Below, in pieces: positions 1 through 8,938 of a stretch of DNA of 64,000 nt. The position numbers and the translations under genes are program-made. The notes under the pieces are model-generated. The model searched no databases and was not told the origin of the DNA. It worked only from the letters and a program-made list of their open reading frames with translations. This DNA comes from Moorena sp. SIOASIH. GTDB taxonomy: Bacteria; Cyanobacteriota; Cyanobacteriia; Cyanobacteriales; Coleofasciculaceae. The DNA is taken from the NCBI RefSeq assembly GCF_010671925.1, contig NZ_JAAHIH010000004.1:310001-374000 (forward strand), given 5' to 3'. The number at the start of each line of letters is the position of its first letter. The stretch's first letter is position 1.

Positions 1-962
1 CCAGTGATATCAGACACAATCTGTGCCAAATCCCGCACCCGATGGGTTTCGGTCATCTGATTCAAGATTTTCACCCTGTCCCCAGAAGCCGGAGGATTTG
101 CGATCGCTAACTCTATACACCGCACCGTATCTTGAATATGGATAAATGCCCTAGTTTGACCCCCTGTTCCATGTACCGTCAACGGATGACCAATCGCTGA
201 CTGCATCAGGAACCGGTTTAGGACTGTACCATAGTCTCCATCGTAATCAAAGCGATTAATTAGCCGTTCATCCAGCTTTGTCTGCTTGGTCTGAGTTCCC
301 CAAACAATCCCCTGATGCAGGTCAGTGATCCGCACCCCATCATTCTTGTTGTAGTAAGAGAAAAACAGCTGGTCCTGAGTTTTGGTCATGTGATAGATAC
401 TGCCCGGATTGGCTGGGTACAAGATTTGCTGCTGTACCATTTTTCCCTCATCCGTAGTCACCTGGATATCTAAATACCCTTCCGGAATCTTCATCCCAGC
501 AGTACCATAACCATAGACTCCCATGGTTCCTAAATGAACCACATGTATATCCAAACCCGACTCCACAATCGCAGCTAGCAGATTATTGGTCGCATTCAAG
601 TTATTATCTACCGTGTAGCGCTTATGGCTAGATGACTTCATCGAATAAGGTGCAGCCCGCTGTTCGGCAAAATGAATCACCACATCCGGTTGATAGGTTA
701 GGAATAGATTGAGTAAGCGATCATAGTCTTTCGCTACATTGAAGTTATAGAACTGGATTTGTTTGCCAGAAACCTCAAGCCATGTCTTGAGACGAGTGGA
801 CATCGGCTGGTAAGGTGTTAAGGAACTCACTTCCAACTCATTATCAATGTTGCGTCGTGACAAGTTATCAACAATTACAATGTCATGACCACTATCAGAT
901 AGATGGAGAGCTGTGGGCCAACCACAAAATCCGTCACCGCCTAAAACTACAACTTTTTTCAT
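1..962 (-). CDS. sqdB: UDP-sulfoquinovose synthase, 3' part missing at window edge
   Basis: This gene runs off the left edge; about 320 N-terminal residues are present. It is an extended short-chain dehydrogenase/reductase that converts UDP-glucose and sulfite to UDP-sulfoquinovose, the head-group donor for the thylakoid sulfolipid SQDG. The N-terminus MKKVVVLGGDGFCGWP carries the Rossmann Gly-rich loop. Further on are the family segments HLGTMGVYG (catalytic Thr region) and YHMTK (the YxxxK catalytic pair), then GIVWGTQT and the TGGQTRAFIHI region. The start is the ATG ending at 962; no upstream in-frame alternative looks better. It lies near cysH, another sulfur gene, but the two are separated by about 700 bases and an unrelated gene, so they are not an obvious operon. 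Confidence 0.94.
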   Translation of the reverse strand, partial: MKKVVVLGGDGFCGWPTALHLSDSGHDIVIVDNLSRRNIDNELEVSSLTPYQPMSTRLKTWLEVSGKQIQFYNFNVAKDYDRLLNLFLTYQPDVVIHFAEQRAAPYSMKSSSHKRYTVDNNLNATNNLLAAIVESGLDIHVVHLGTMGVYGYGTAGMKIPEGYLDIQVTTDEGKMVQQQILYPANPGSIYHMTKTQDQLFFSYYNKNDGVRITDLHQGIVWGTQTKQTKLDERLINRFDYDGDYGTVLNRFLMQSAIGHPLTVHGTGGQTRAFIHIQDTVRCIELAIANPPASGDRVKILNQMTETHRVRDLAQIVSDIT

Positions 963-1152
963 CATCAACTCCTAGTTGTTTGCTTAAATGGTCTTTGTTG
1001 GTTGAATTGTCAGCGAGCTGCGACTATAGCATCGGGCTTTGGGAATTAACCGAGAACCAATCGAGAACCGATATATTTCCATCACCGGACTTCGTCGAGC
1101 TAAGCTAACATCACCTGATCACCCCACTGTTACGATTACAGCAATCAGTTTT

Positions 1153-1488
1153 TTAGATGAAATCTAGTTCAGGGTATCGATCCATGATCTCCGATACCTC
1201 TTCCCTTTCAGAAGTCTTGTGATTCAAGATTTCCTTGAAGAAACGAACATAAGTGCTATAGACTTGGGTCGAACCGTCATCATGATCAACAATGAAGAAA
1301 GGGGCTGCTTCTACCCCGTGCTTTATAGCTAGATCTAGTCCCTCGCTAGATTGCTGACGCTCATCAGCCACCACAATCTGGTCTATTCGACCCATCAGTC
1401 CTTTTTTTTCAAGTTTTTCTACCACATTGACGCACTTGCGACAGAAATTGCCGTCCTTGTTGATTTTTTTTACTAAAGTGATTTTCAT
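1153..1488 (-). CDS. thioredoxin/glutaredoxin-fold small protein with CxxC
   Basis: This 111-residue protein begins MKITLVKKINKDG and has a dithiol motif CRKC at residues 16-19. A cis-Pro-like segment (AAPFFIV) follows around residue 72, as expected of a thioredoxin fold. The short N-terminal strand before CxxC and the later 'Pro loop' suggest a glutaredoxin-like disulfide or sulfur-handling protein. The charged, tyrosine-bearing C-terminus (SEIMDRYPELDF) is not a standard Grx feature. It lies between sqdB and cysH, so a role in sulfur or redox metabolism is plausible but only inferred from position. No specific family name is claimed. The start ATG is preceded by an AT-rich leader without a strong Shine-Dalgarno sequence. 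Confidence 0.75.
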   Translation of the reverse strand: MKITLVKKINKDGNFCRKCVNVVEKLEKKGLMGRIDQIVVADERQQSSEGLDLAIKHGVEAAPFFIVDHDDGSTQVYSTYVRFFKEILNHKTSEREEVSEIMDRYPELDFI

Positions 1489-1666
1489 TCTGTACTATTC
1501 AATACTGAGTTGTTTTTCAAAAGCGTAATTAAGAAATTATCACAACCCACTCCCCACTCCTACCTAAAAATTAGGATTTCAACCGCAACAAGCTTGATTG
1601 TGCCGCAACGCTTAAGTATCTGAACTGAAATTCTTTACCTAGTCTGTTAATTTCCGTGAGGGTTGC

Positions 1667-2422
1667 TCAAACCCTTACTGTTTGATGTTCCCTGTTCGTC
1701 ATTCCCTGCTCTGTAGTGTTGTGTAAGCCACACTCTTTTTCGACCTGCCCTTCCCACCACCAGCGACCTTCCCGTTCATGCTGATTGGGGAGAATTGGGC
1801 GAGTACAGGGTTCGCAGCCAATGCTAACGAAACCTTTAGCGTGCAATTGATTGTAAGGCACATCATTAGTGCGGATGTATTTCCACACCTGTTCAGAACT
1901 CCAGTTAGCTAGGGGGTTAAATTTAATCAGGGTTCGTTCTTGGGTTGAGAACGCCTGGTCTACCTGGACAACAGGGATATTAGCGCGAGTACTAGGACTC
2001 TGATCCTTTCGCTGACCCGTAATCCAAGCATCTAGCTTAGCCAGTTGGCGACGCAAGGGAGCGACTTTGCGAATACCACAGCACTCTTTGTGACCATCCT
2101 GGTAGAAACTGAACAACCCCTTTTGTTTAACCAGTGCTTCCACTGCATCCGCGTCCGGTAGAATTACCTCTAGTGGAATTCCATAGTGCTGTCTTACCTT
2201 CTCAAGTAGTTGGTAAGTCTCGCAGTGCAAGCGACCCGTGTCGAGGGAGAACACTTTCACATCTGGCTTAATCTTGGATGCCATATCCACAAGAACCACA
2301 TCCTCCGCACCACTGAAAGAGATGGCGATGTTGTCAAATTTGTCAAGAGCCAGTTTGAGGATTTCCTGAGGACTCTTGTGGGCGTATTCGGATTCCAAAT
2401 AAACAACATCCAGTTCCAACAT
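1667..2422 (-). CDS. cysH: phosphoadenylyl/adenylyl-sulfate reductase
   Basis: CysH reduces (P)APS to sulfite with thioredoxin in cytoplasmic sulfate assimilation. Visible family segments are the P-loop-like SFSGAEDVVLVDMA, FSLDTGRLHCETY, the CC motif in KECCGIRKVAPL, TGQRKDQSPSTR, the CxxC in IGCEPCTRP and the catalytic ECGLH near the C-terminus. The combined CC and CxxC motifs are the ligands of the [4Fe-4S] cluster typical of bacterial APS reductases, so APS may be the true substrate. The reading frame is open up to 2494. The ATG ending at 2422 is preferred because GGAG lies six bases upstream of it and family similarity (LELDVVYLES...SPQEILKLAL) begins there. The first 24 codons of the longer version look unrelated to the family. 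Confidence 0.93.
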   Translation of the reverse strand: MLELDVVYLESEYAHKSPQEILKLALDKFDNIAISFSGAEDVVLVDMASKIKPDVKVFSLDTGRLHCETYQLLEKVRQHYGIPLEVILPDADAVEALVKQKGLFSFYQDGHKECCGIRKVAPLRRQLAKLDAWITGQRKDQSPSTRANIPVVQVDQAFSTQERTLIKFNPLANWSSEQVWKYIRTNDVPYNQLHAKGFVSIGCEPCTRPILPNQHEREGRWWWEGQVEKECGLHNTTEQGMTNREHQTVRV

Positions 2423-2494
2423 GAACATCTCCTTGCTATATGACAAAAGTGGTTGGACTTGCTGATTATACGACGTATCGATACCGTTATCCAT

Positions 2495-2849
2495 CCTCAG
2501 CCTTCAGCTTTGAGCTCATGTCATCCAACCCAAGGGAAGTTCCACGATAGTTCAGAAATTATTATATATAGCGTATATATAGTTTCCATGGCTGAAGTAC
2601 ATCTGAGTTAAGAGACTTATAGCGCTTTGCCACCCGCGCTAATTAAAAACTGCTATAAATGTCTGCTGCAAATAGAAAGAGTGTGGGGAAAGGTTAAAGG
2701 GTAATACATATATTCCTTTCCCCCTTTCCCTTTGAGATTTTTCCTTCCCCCTTCTCCTTTTCCAATCCCAAGCATTTGTAGCACCATTAAATAGAATTGA
2801 TAGTATTTTCCTGTTGTATCCCAGCCTTTTGCCGCCCTTGGTCAACGGG
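2495..2849. other. intergenic, AT-rich, no supported gene
   Basis: The stretch between cysH and the crtB terminator has an alternating TATATA block around 2560-2585 and a C+T-rich run around 2715-2770. A short open frame here on the minus strand is low in complexity and resembles no protein family, so it is not called. Confidence 0.5.
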
Positions 2850-2880
2850 AAAAAAAAACCCATCGATCTGTAGGATGGGG
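2850..2880 (-). terminator. rho-independent terminator downstream of crtB
   Basis: On the minus strand a CCCATC...GATGGG stem (2859-2864 pairing with 2874-2879) is followed by a run of nine or more T residues (2850-2858 read in reverse). It lies about 45 bases past the crtB stop codon, as expected for the end of the crtP-crtB operon. Confidence 0.75.
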
Positions 2881-2922
2881 ATTTTTTGACAGATTGGCCA
2901 TTAACGATTTGCCATGGTTTTC

Positions 2923-3891
2923 CTATAAAACTTGTGCTCTCAGCCAGGCTATCGGTAAGGATAACATCTTACGGAGTTTGGGGACATAGGCTCTTTGGCT
3001 AAATACATCGTAATGGTTGTGTTCAATCACATTGAGAATTTTCTGATAGAGCATCAAGGCAGACCAAACCGGCCAACGGGCATCACGGCTTAGGGCTCTA
3101 ATACCTCTTTCTGCTTTGGTATAGTAATCCCTTGCCCGTTGAATTTGGAAACGCATTAGTTCCTGCCAACGGTCATCAACCACACCTTTGAACAAATCAT
3201 CCTCGGTGTAATTAAACCGTTCCATATCTTCTAAGGGTATGTAAATACGACCTCGTCTAGCATCCTCTCCAATATCTCGGAGGATGTTAGTTAGCTGATT
3301 GGCAATACCTAATGCGATCGCTTCTCCGACCGGATTATAGGAATCTGTTTGCTGATCCCAGGGTGCTTTACTAGTGGAGTTGTCAACCCCCAGTACAGCA
3401 CTAGACATTAACCCCACCGTACCCGCCACCCGATAACAGTAAAGATTCAGTTCATCAAAGGTTTCATAGCGACTACGGTAGAGATCCATCTGCTGACCTG
3501 CAATCATATCCCGAAAGGGTTGAATATCCATCGGGAAGCGTTCTAGGGTATCGACCAAAGCGACATCATAGTTATCGATGGGATGTCCCGCAAAGATAGA
3601 TTGCAGATGTTCTTCCCAGTGATCTAGGGTTTCAGGGGTGGTTAAAGCCGCCTGGGGACCATCGACTAGTTCATCAGTTCGTCTGCACCAGACGTATATT
3701 GCCCAGATGGCTCGACGTTTTGCTTCTGGCATTAGTAGGGTGCCAAGATAAAACGTCTTAGAGTACTTCGCCGTAATCTGGCGGCATAATTCGTAGGATT
3801 TTGACCGGGAGGCCAGGTTTCTCATGGGCTGAGATTTGGGCAGTTGGAGCATTCTTAGCAACGTTGGAGATTGGAAGCTTTCAACTTTCAT
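2923..3891 (-). CDS. crtB: 15-cis-phytoene synthase
   Basis: CrtB condenses two geranylgeranyl diphosphates to 15-cis-phytoene, the first committed carotenoid step. The 322-residue protein has both Asp-rich Mg-diphosphate motifs, DELVD around residue 93 and DIGED around residue 207, followed by ARRGRIYIPLEDM, a hallmark of squalene/phytoene synthases. Other family segments are YSKTFYLGTLLMP, AIWAIYVWCRRTDE, YCYRVAGTVGLM and ALGIANQLTNILRD. It starts three bases after the crtP stop on the same strand, the usual cyanobacterial pds-psy arrangement, so the two are surely co-transcribed and probably translationally coupled. Length and motifs are normal. Confidence 0.97.
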   Translation of the reverse strand: MKVESFQSPTLLRMLQLPKSQPMRNLASRSKSYELCRQITAKYSKTFYLGTLLMPEAKRRAIWAIYVWCRRTDELVDGPQAALTTPETLDHWEEHLQSIFAGHPIDNYDVALVDTLERFPMDIQPFRDMIAGQQMDLYRSRYETFDELNLYCYRVAGTVGLMSSAVLGVDNSTSKAPWDQQTDSYNPVGEAIALGIANQLTNILRDIGEDARRGRIYIPLEDMERFNYTEDDLFKGVVDDRWQELMRFQIQRARDYYTKAERGIRALSRDARWPVWSALMLYQKILNVIEHNHYDVFSQRAYVPKLRKMLSLPIAWLRAQVL

Positions 3892-3894
3892 CCT

Positions 3895-5373
3895 TCAGCC
3901 CTCAGTACTGGCCCTTGGCATGGGTGAAGAGACTAACGGGGTGTCAATCTCTGCTTTCTGATTGCCGGCTAGTGGTTGAGCGCTGGTTTTTGAAAGCCGA
4001 GTGCTATTGTTATTTATTGCCTGCGATGTCAGCTTACCAGAAAGTACGGCTCCTTCCATACTTGCTAGGTATCGTTGCATAGTGTAATCCCCGCTTAGGA
4101 AGAAATTGGCAATGGGTGTTTCTTGGGAGGGACGGTGCTGTTGCCGTCCTGGGGTTGCCTTATATACCGAACGGGGAGTCTTAACCACGTGGTATTTTAT
4201 CAGTTGAGCTGAGTTATCACTACCAAAATGGTTGGGAAACAGTTTCTCCAGTTCTGCTAGGGTGGCATTCACAATTTCGAGATCGGATTTGCCAATCCAA
4301 TTTTTAGCAGGCGCTAAGACCAATTCCAACATTGAGCGGTCGGGATTGGCGTACTCTTTGCAGGTATTGCTCATGTCAGCATAGACACTAAGCAGGGGTG
4401 ATCGGGAAAATAACAGATGGTCAATATCCGTCAGTTTGCGGTCAAACCACATCTGCAGGTTGATTACCGGTACTCCCTCTAGCCCATCCAGCTGTTTGAA
4501 AAATTCCATTTCACCCCAAGGTTTGGGTATCATCAGCTTCAAGGGGTCTACCGGCATAGCTGATACATAAGCATCCGCTGTCAGAACTTGATCGGGTGCT
4601 CCATTCAATCCCCGAATCAGGAACCCACTGACAGTGTTGTCTGAATTGAGTAAAAATTCTTTAACTGGGGCATTCAAGCGTACTTCTCCACCCCGCTGTG
4701 TGATATAATCAACTAGTGGTTGGCAGAGTCGCTCCGTGGGAGAACCATCCAAGAATGCCATCTTGGAACCGTTCTTTTCCTGTAGGAAGCGGTTAAGAGC
4801 AGTCAAGATTATAGTGGACGAAATTTCATCAGGCCCAATAAAGTTTAGTGCCTTAGACATGGCGATGAAGACTTCCTTCTCTACTCGTGGTGGTACGTTC
4901 TGTTTTTTCAGCCATTCGGAGAAGGAGTATTTGTCCATTGCTTCGACATACTTTTGCCCTTGAAGCATGGCCGGAATCAACCCTATCCCAAAGCGAATCT
5001 TCTCGGGCCAGGTCAGCATGTCGTTATTGCGCAGAATTGCCACCATCCCATTGAGGGGAGCTGGTAGATTCGGGAAGTCAAACCGAGAGTAAGTTCCGGG
5101 TTGATTTGGCTGATTAAAAATCATGGTGTGCTCTTTCCACTGCAGCCGGTCTTCAATACCCAGTTCTTTAATTAGCTGCAGCATATTGGGATAGGCACCA
5201 AAAAATATATGGAGACCAGTTTCATACCAGTCTCCATCTTGATCTTTCCAGGCTGCCACTTTACCGCCTAAAACATTTCGGCGTTCTAGGACAATCGGGG
5301 TGTGACCAGCGTCTGTTAGATATTTAGCACAGGAAAGCCCTGCTAGTCCGGCTCCAGCGATCGCAACTCGCAT
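3895..5373 (-). CDS. crtP: 15-cis-phytoene desaturase
   Basis: CrtP (plant-type PDS) is a membrane-associated FAD enzyme that introduces two double bases-pair-equivalent desaturations, turning phytoene into zeta-carotene with plastoquinone as acceptor. The N-terminus MRVAIAGAGLAGLSCAKYL holds the dinucleotide-binding GxGxxG motif, followed by LERRNVLGGKVAAWKD and ETGLHIFFGAYPN. The C-terminal FLSGDYTMQRYLASMEGAVLSGK is the second FAD-contact region. The 492-residue product has a Ser/Ala-rich tail of about 25 residues beyond the conserved end. This is the plant/cyanobacterial type, unrelated to bacterial CrtI. The gene is followed directly by crtB. Confidence 0.97.
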   Translation of the reverse strand: MRVAIAGAGLAGLSCAKYLTDAGHTPIVLERRNVLGGKVAAWKDQDGDWYETGLHIFFGAYPNMLQLIKELGIEDRLQWKEHTMIFNQPNQPGTYSRFDFPNLPAPLNGMVAILRNNDMLTWPEKIRFGIGLIPAMLQGQKYVEAMDKYSFSEWLKKQNVPPRVEKEVFIAMSKALNFIGPDEISSTIILTALNRFLQEKNGSKMAFLDGSPTERLCQPLVDYITQRGGEVRLNAPVKEFLLNSDNTVSGFLIRGLNGAPDQVLTADAYVSAMPVDPLKLMIPKPWGEMEFFKQLDGLEGVPVINLQMWFDRKLTDIDHLLFSRSPLLSVYADMSNTCKEYANPDRSMLELVLAPAKNWIGKSDLEIVNATLAELEKLFPNHFGSDNSAQLIKYHVVKTPRSVYKATPGRQQHRPSQETPIANFFLSGDYTMQRYLASMEGAVLSGKLTSQAINNNSTRLSKTSAQPLAGNQKAEIDTPLVSSPMPRASTEG

Positions 5374-5609
5374 GTGATGGTAATACTGTAAATTTTTGGC
5401 TTAGGGGTGTTCTTTTAATTATACTTTGCATTTCGTTACATTTTACATCTGACGCCCAGGTTTTTCTGGGGGGTGGAAAGAGGGGGAAGTCCGGCACGAA
5501 TGAAATTCTTTGGTCTGATGGCATCTTACTGACCTCCTGTAATACTCTTTCTGCAACCATGGCATGCTCCCCCCTGTTCACTCAGGTTCACTAAAACCCT
5601 AGCGCTAAT

Positions 5610-5972
5610 TTAAATCACACGGAAAATAAATGGGTAGCGGTAGGATACATTGGGATCCCCAAGAATCTTGAGAATAGCCATAATCGGCAGTACCAAACTT
5701 AAAATAACTAATAAACCTAGGAAAGGCCAACCAATGAGGATAATAGTCAAAGCCCCAAAAATTACCTCATATAGCCAGACATTGAAGTGAAAATTAAGGG
5801 ACTCTTTGGCATTATCTTTGACTACTTTATCATCGGAGATTAACAAAATAGCCACGGGAATTAACACGGATACAAATGAGGCACTAATGAAAATTGCTCC
5901 GTGACATAATGCTGATAACAGCTTGCGCTTGTCTGGGTCATAGTCGATGTTATTTTTCTGGTCATACACCAT
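5610..5972 (-). CDS. DUF4870 small membrane protein
   Basis: This 120-residue protein fits the DUF4870 (Tic20-like) family. A short hydrophilic N-terminus with DPDKRKLLSALCHGA leads into a hydrophobic helix (IFISASFVSVLIPVAILLI). Then come the family motif DNAKESLNFHFNVWLYE and two further hydrophobic segments with IGWPFLGLLVILSLVLPIMAI, ending in DPNVSYRYPFIFRVI. Three to four transmembrane helices are expected. The molecular function of the family is unknown. The gene stands alone upstream of crtP on the same strand, about 235 bases away with no clear shared promoter. A GGAG-like sequence (GGAGCTCTATT in reverse) lies just upstream of its ATG. Confidence 0.88.
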   Translation of the reverse strand: MVYDQKNNIDYDPDKRKLLSALCHGAIFISASFVSVLIPVAILLISDDKVVKDNAKESLNFHFNVWLYEVIFGALTIILIGWPFLGLLVILSLVLPIMAILKILGDPNVSYRYPFIFRVI

Positions 5973-6338
5973 AATAGAGCTCCTTTATTTCGATAATGTA
6001 TTCAATTTTACTTACCTATAATCCTAGCATTTATATCCCTATACTATAGGTAGTAAATTCCGTCCAAAATCAGGGATGAAATCACCACATTATTGATTAG
6101 TTATTATTTAGTATAATTAGCAAAAGTATAGAACATGGAATGGGAAAACGGGAATAGGTGAATTCGCCTCAGGGTTCGATTATCAAGACTAGTTTTGGAC
6201 GGCAAGCTAATGGTCTATTAGTCACTATTAGTCATTAGTAATTTGTAACTACGAGCAGACTCTGGTCAATCATAAAGGACTAATAACCATAAAACTATGT
6301 CAGAATGTAAAGGAAAGTCCCCTATCTAGTCTTTTCGG
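5973..6338. other. intergenic region between divergent genes
   Basis: This is the divergent promoter region of the DUF4870 gene and prfC. It is AT-rich and contains short irregular repeats of the TTAGTCATTAGT type around 6215-6250, but no gene, RNA or clear operator was recognised. Confidence 0.5.
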
Positions 6339-7967
6339 ATGTCCACTGAACTTGAGGCAGAATTGCTCAACGCTGTTGAACACCGCCGTAACTTTGCGAT
6401 TATTTCCCACCCGGACGCGGGTAAAACTACATTGACAGAAAAATTATTACTCTATGGTGGAGCAATTCACGAAGCCGGAGCAGTGAAGGCACGGCGAGCT
6501 CAGCGCAAGGCAACCTCGGACTGGATGGAAATGGAGCAACAACGGGGAATTTCGATTACCTCGACGGTGTTGCAGTTTGCCTATGAGGACTGTCAGATTA
6601 ATTTACTCGACACACCCGGACACCAAGATTTCAGTGAGGATACCTATCGCACTCTGGCAGCAGCTGATAATGCGGTGATGCTGATTGATGCAGCAAAGGG
6701 TCTAGAGCCCCAAACCAGGAAATTGTTTGAAGTGTGCAAAATGCGATCGCTTCCTATATTTACCTTTGTCAACAAGCTTGACCGTCCCGCACGAGAACCC
6801 CTAGAACTACTCGATGAGATTGAGCAGGAACTGGGATTACAAACCTATGGGGTAAACTGGCCGATTGGCATGGGCGATCGCTTTAAAGGAGTGTTTGACC
6901 GCCGAGGACAACAAATCCACTTGTTTGAAAGGACCGCTCACGGCTCCCGGGAAGCAAAGGATACAGTAGTTAATTTGGGAGACCCCCAGATTGAACAGCT
7001 CCTCGAACAAGACTTATATTATCAACTAAAGGAAGAGTTAGAAATTCTCGATGGTGTTGGTCCAGACCTGGATTTAGAGTTGATTCATTCCGGTCAAATG
7101 ACTCCTGTGTTTTTTGGCAGTGCCATGACTAATTTTGGAGTGCAGCTGTTTCTAGATGCTTTTTTGGACTATGCCATGAAACCAGAATCTCGCCAATCCA
7201 CAGTAGGCGAGATTCCTCCCACTTATCCAGACTTTAGTGGCTTTGTGTTCAAGCTCCAAGCGAATATGGACCCCAAGCACCGGGATAGGGTGGCGTTTGT
7301 GCGGGTGTGTACGGGTAAGTTTGAAAAGGATATGACTGTCAGCCATGCTCGTACTGGTAAAACCGTTCGTTTGTCAAGACCCCAAAAGCTGTTTGCTCAA
7401 GACCGAGAATCCATTGATGTTGCCTATGCGGGGGATGTGATTGGTTTGAATAATCCGGGGGTGTTTGCCATTGGGGATACGATTTACAACGGTAAGAAGT
7501 TGGAGTATGAAGGGATTCCTTGCTTTTCCCCAGAGTTGTTTGCTTATTTGAAGAATCCTAACCCGTCTAAGTTTAAGCAGTTCCAGAAAGGAGTCAAAGA
7601 GTTGCGGGAAGAAGGGGCTGTTCAAATTATGTATTCCGTTGATGAGTCGAAGCGGGACCCAATTCTGGCAGCAGTGGGACAGTTGCAATTTGAAGTAGTG
7701 CAGTTTCGCCTCAGAAATGAGTATGGCGTAGACACCAGGTTGGATATGTTGCCCTATAGTGTGGCTCGTTGGGTAGCCGGTGGCTGGGAAGCCTTGGAAA
7801 AGGCTGGGCGTTTGTTTAATACCGTGACAGTCAAAGATAATTGGGGACGTCCAGTGCTATTGTTTAAGAATCAGTGGAATTTACAGCAAGTCGCAGAAGA
7901 CCATCCAGAGTTGGATTTGAATTCTAGCGCTCCTGTGGTGTCTGGTTCTGAACCCAAGTCTACATAG
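6339..7967 (+). CDS. prfC: peptide chain release factor 3
   Basis: RF3 is a translational GTPase that removes RF1/RF2 from the ribosome after peptide release. The G1 motif SHPDAGKTTLTEKL is at residues 20-33, followed by the switch region GISITSTVLQF, G3 LLDTPGHQDFS and G4 VNKLDR. RF3-specific segments such as AAKGLEPQTRKLFEVC and the C-terminal WVAGGWEAL are also present. The 542-residue length is normal. The start ATG has only a weak upstream purine stretch, but similarity begins immediately (LEAELLNAVEHRRNFAIISHPD). It is monocistronic here, as its neighbours point the other way. Confidence 0.97.
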   Translation: MSTELEAELLNAVEHRRNFAIISHPDAGKTTLTEKLLLYGGAIHEAGAVKARRAQRKATSDWMEMEQQRGISITSTVLQFAYEDCQINLLDTPGHQDFSEDTYRTLAAADNAVMLIDAAKGLEPQTRKLFEVCKMRSLPIFTFVNKLDRPAREPLELLDEIEQELGLQTYGVNWPIGMGDRFKGVFDRRGQQIHLFERTAHGSREAKDTVVNLGDPQIEQLLEQDLYYQLKEELEILDGVGPDLDLELIHSGQMTPVFFGSAMTNFGVQLFLDAFLDYAMKPESRQSTVGEIPPTYPDFSGFVFKLQANMDPKHRDRVAFVRVCTGKFEKDMTVSHARTGKTVRLSRPQKLFAQDRESIDVAYAGDVIGLNNPGVFAIGDTIYNGKKLEYEGIPCFSPELFAYLKNPNPSKFKQFQKGVKELREEGAVQIMYSVDESKRDPILAAVGQLQFEVVQFRLRNEYGVDTRLDMLPYSVARWVAGGWEALEKAGRLFNTVTVKDNWGRPVLLFKNQWNLQQVAEDHPELDLNSSAPVVSGSEPKST

Positions 7968-8108
7968 CATTTATCTGACGGGGTGATAAGCAGCCTTGTT
8001 AGCCTTACTGGGTGTGGGGTGTAGGGTATGGTTTCTAGTCAACGAATCCCACTACCCCTCTAGTTTCTAGAGGATCCTAGGCACGAACGAGCCCCACACG
8101 GTTAATCC

Positions 8109-8807
8109 TTAATAAGACCTTCGACGCCTAGAACTACGGGGACGTTGTCTCGAATAAGAGCGCTCTTCATCCCTCAATTTACGACTAACTTGGACAAAGA
8201 CATCTCGTTGCACGTAAGGATAGTCATTTACCCAAATGTCTAAGCTAGGAATATAAATATCACTGGTCTGGGCAATCTTCCCTAAGTCAGGCTGATTGGA
8301 CATAACCAACATCTGAGCAATTTGTCCAGGTGAAATATTTTTGTGGAGGCGTTCTAGGGGAACTTGCAGCTGACTTATAAATCCAGTTTCATCTTCCACT
8401 TCTAGATTTAACCGTCTCTCCCGGTGTTCCACAATTACCAACTCACCCCGCTGATTGACTTGTTCTTCTGTACCAATCAACTCCTCCGTCACAAATACAT
8501 CCTCGATTCGACCCTGCCAGAAGCCACTATAGCCATATCGGCGCATCTTTAGGTTTCGCATACTTGCCCAATATACGGGACCCCACAACCAGTAAAGCCC
8601 TGCAGTGATCTCGAATAATACCCGGAAGGGAGCAAAACCTGAACCAAGCATCAAAGCTAAAATTAAAATCACCACAACTGCGATTAAAGAAATTAACAGT
8701 CGCCTTAAAAAATCTCGAAACTTGCCCCAGTAGTAGCGATACTGGAGCCCCGTGGCTAGGACGGGAACGATTTGTTCAAACTTCTGGCGAGTGATGGGAA
8801 TTAGCAT
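8109..8807 (-). CDS. conserved cyanobacterial membrane protein, function unknown
   Basis: This 232-residue protein has a basic N-terminal region (about residues 1-38), then two hydrophobic segments: LLISLIAVVVILILALMLG at about 37-55, and VLFEITAGLYWLWGPVYW after it. A soluble domain follows with VTEELIGTEEQVNQRGELVIVEHRER and ends in an Arg/Ser-rich basic tail (SRQRPRSSRRRRSY). Similar cyanobacterial proteins have sometimes been labelled phosphate ABC transporter permease, but nothing in this sequence looks like a PstA/PstC permease, so that name is not supported. It lies between prfC (convergent) and dapB (same strand, 130 bases upstream) without obvious functional links. Confidence 0.75.
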   Translation of the reverse strand: MLIPITRQKFEQIVPVLATGLQYRYYWGKFRDFLRRLLISLIAVVVILILALMLGSGFAPFRVLFEITAGLYWLWGPVYWASMRNLKMRRYGYSGFWQGRIEDVFVTEELIGTEEQVNQRGELVIVEHRERRLNLEVEDETGFISQLQVPLERLHKNISPGQIAQMLVMSNQPDLGKIAQTSDIYIPSLDIWVNDYPYVQRDVFVQVSRKLRDEERSYSRQRPRSSRRRRSY

Positions 8808-8938
8808 GGGTTTTGTACTTAGTTCTTAGTCCTTAGTCTTTAGTTACTTAGTATTTAGTATTTAGTTTTTAGATTTCTTGTGATTGATCTCAATTTTGAC
8901 AAATCACGAATGACTAATGACTAATGACTAATAACTGG

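Noticed and set aside
815..1108. Plus-strand frame opposite sqdB
   Set aside because: Shadow of the sqdB start region.
2639..2863. Minus-strand frame downstream of crtB
   Set aside because: Low complexity, contains the terminator; no protein-like pattern.
5324..5581. Minus-strand frame upstream of crtP
   Set aside because: Overlaps the crtP start, has no family features and covers the expected promoter region.
8109..8807. Phosphate ABC transporter permease
   Set aside because: Only two membrane segments and no PstA/PstC permease motif; the name seems inherited.
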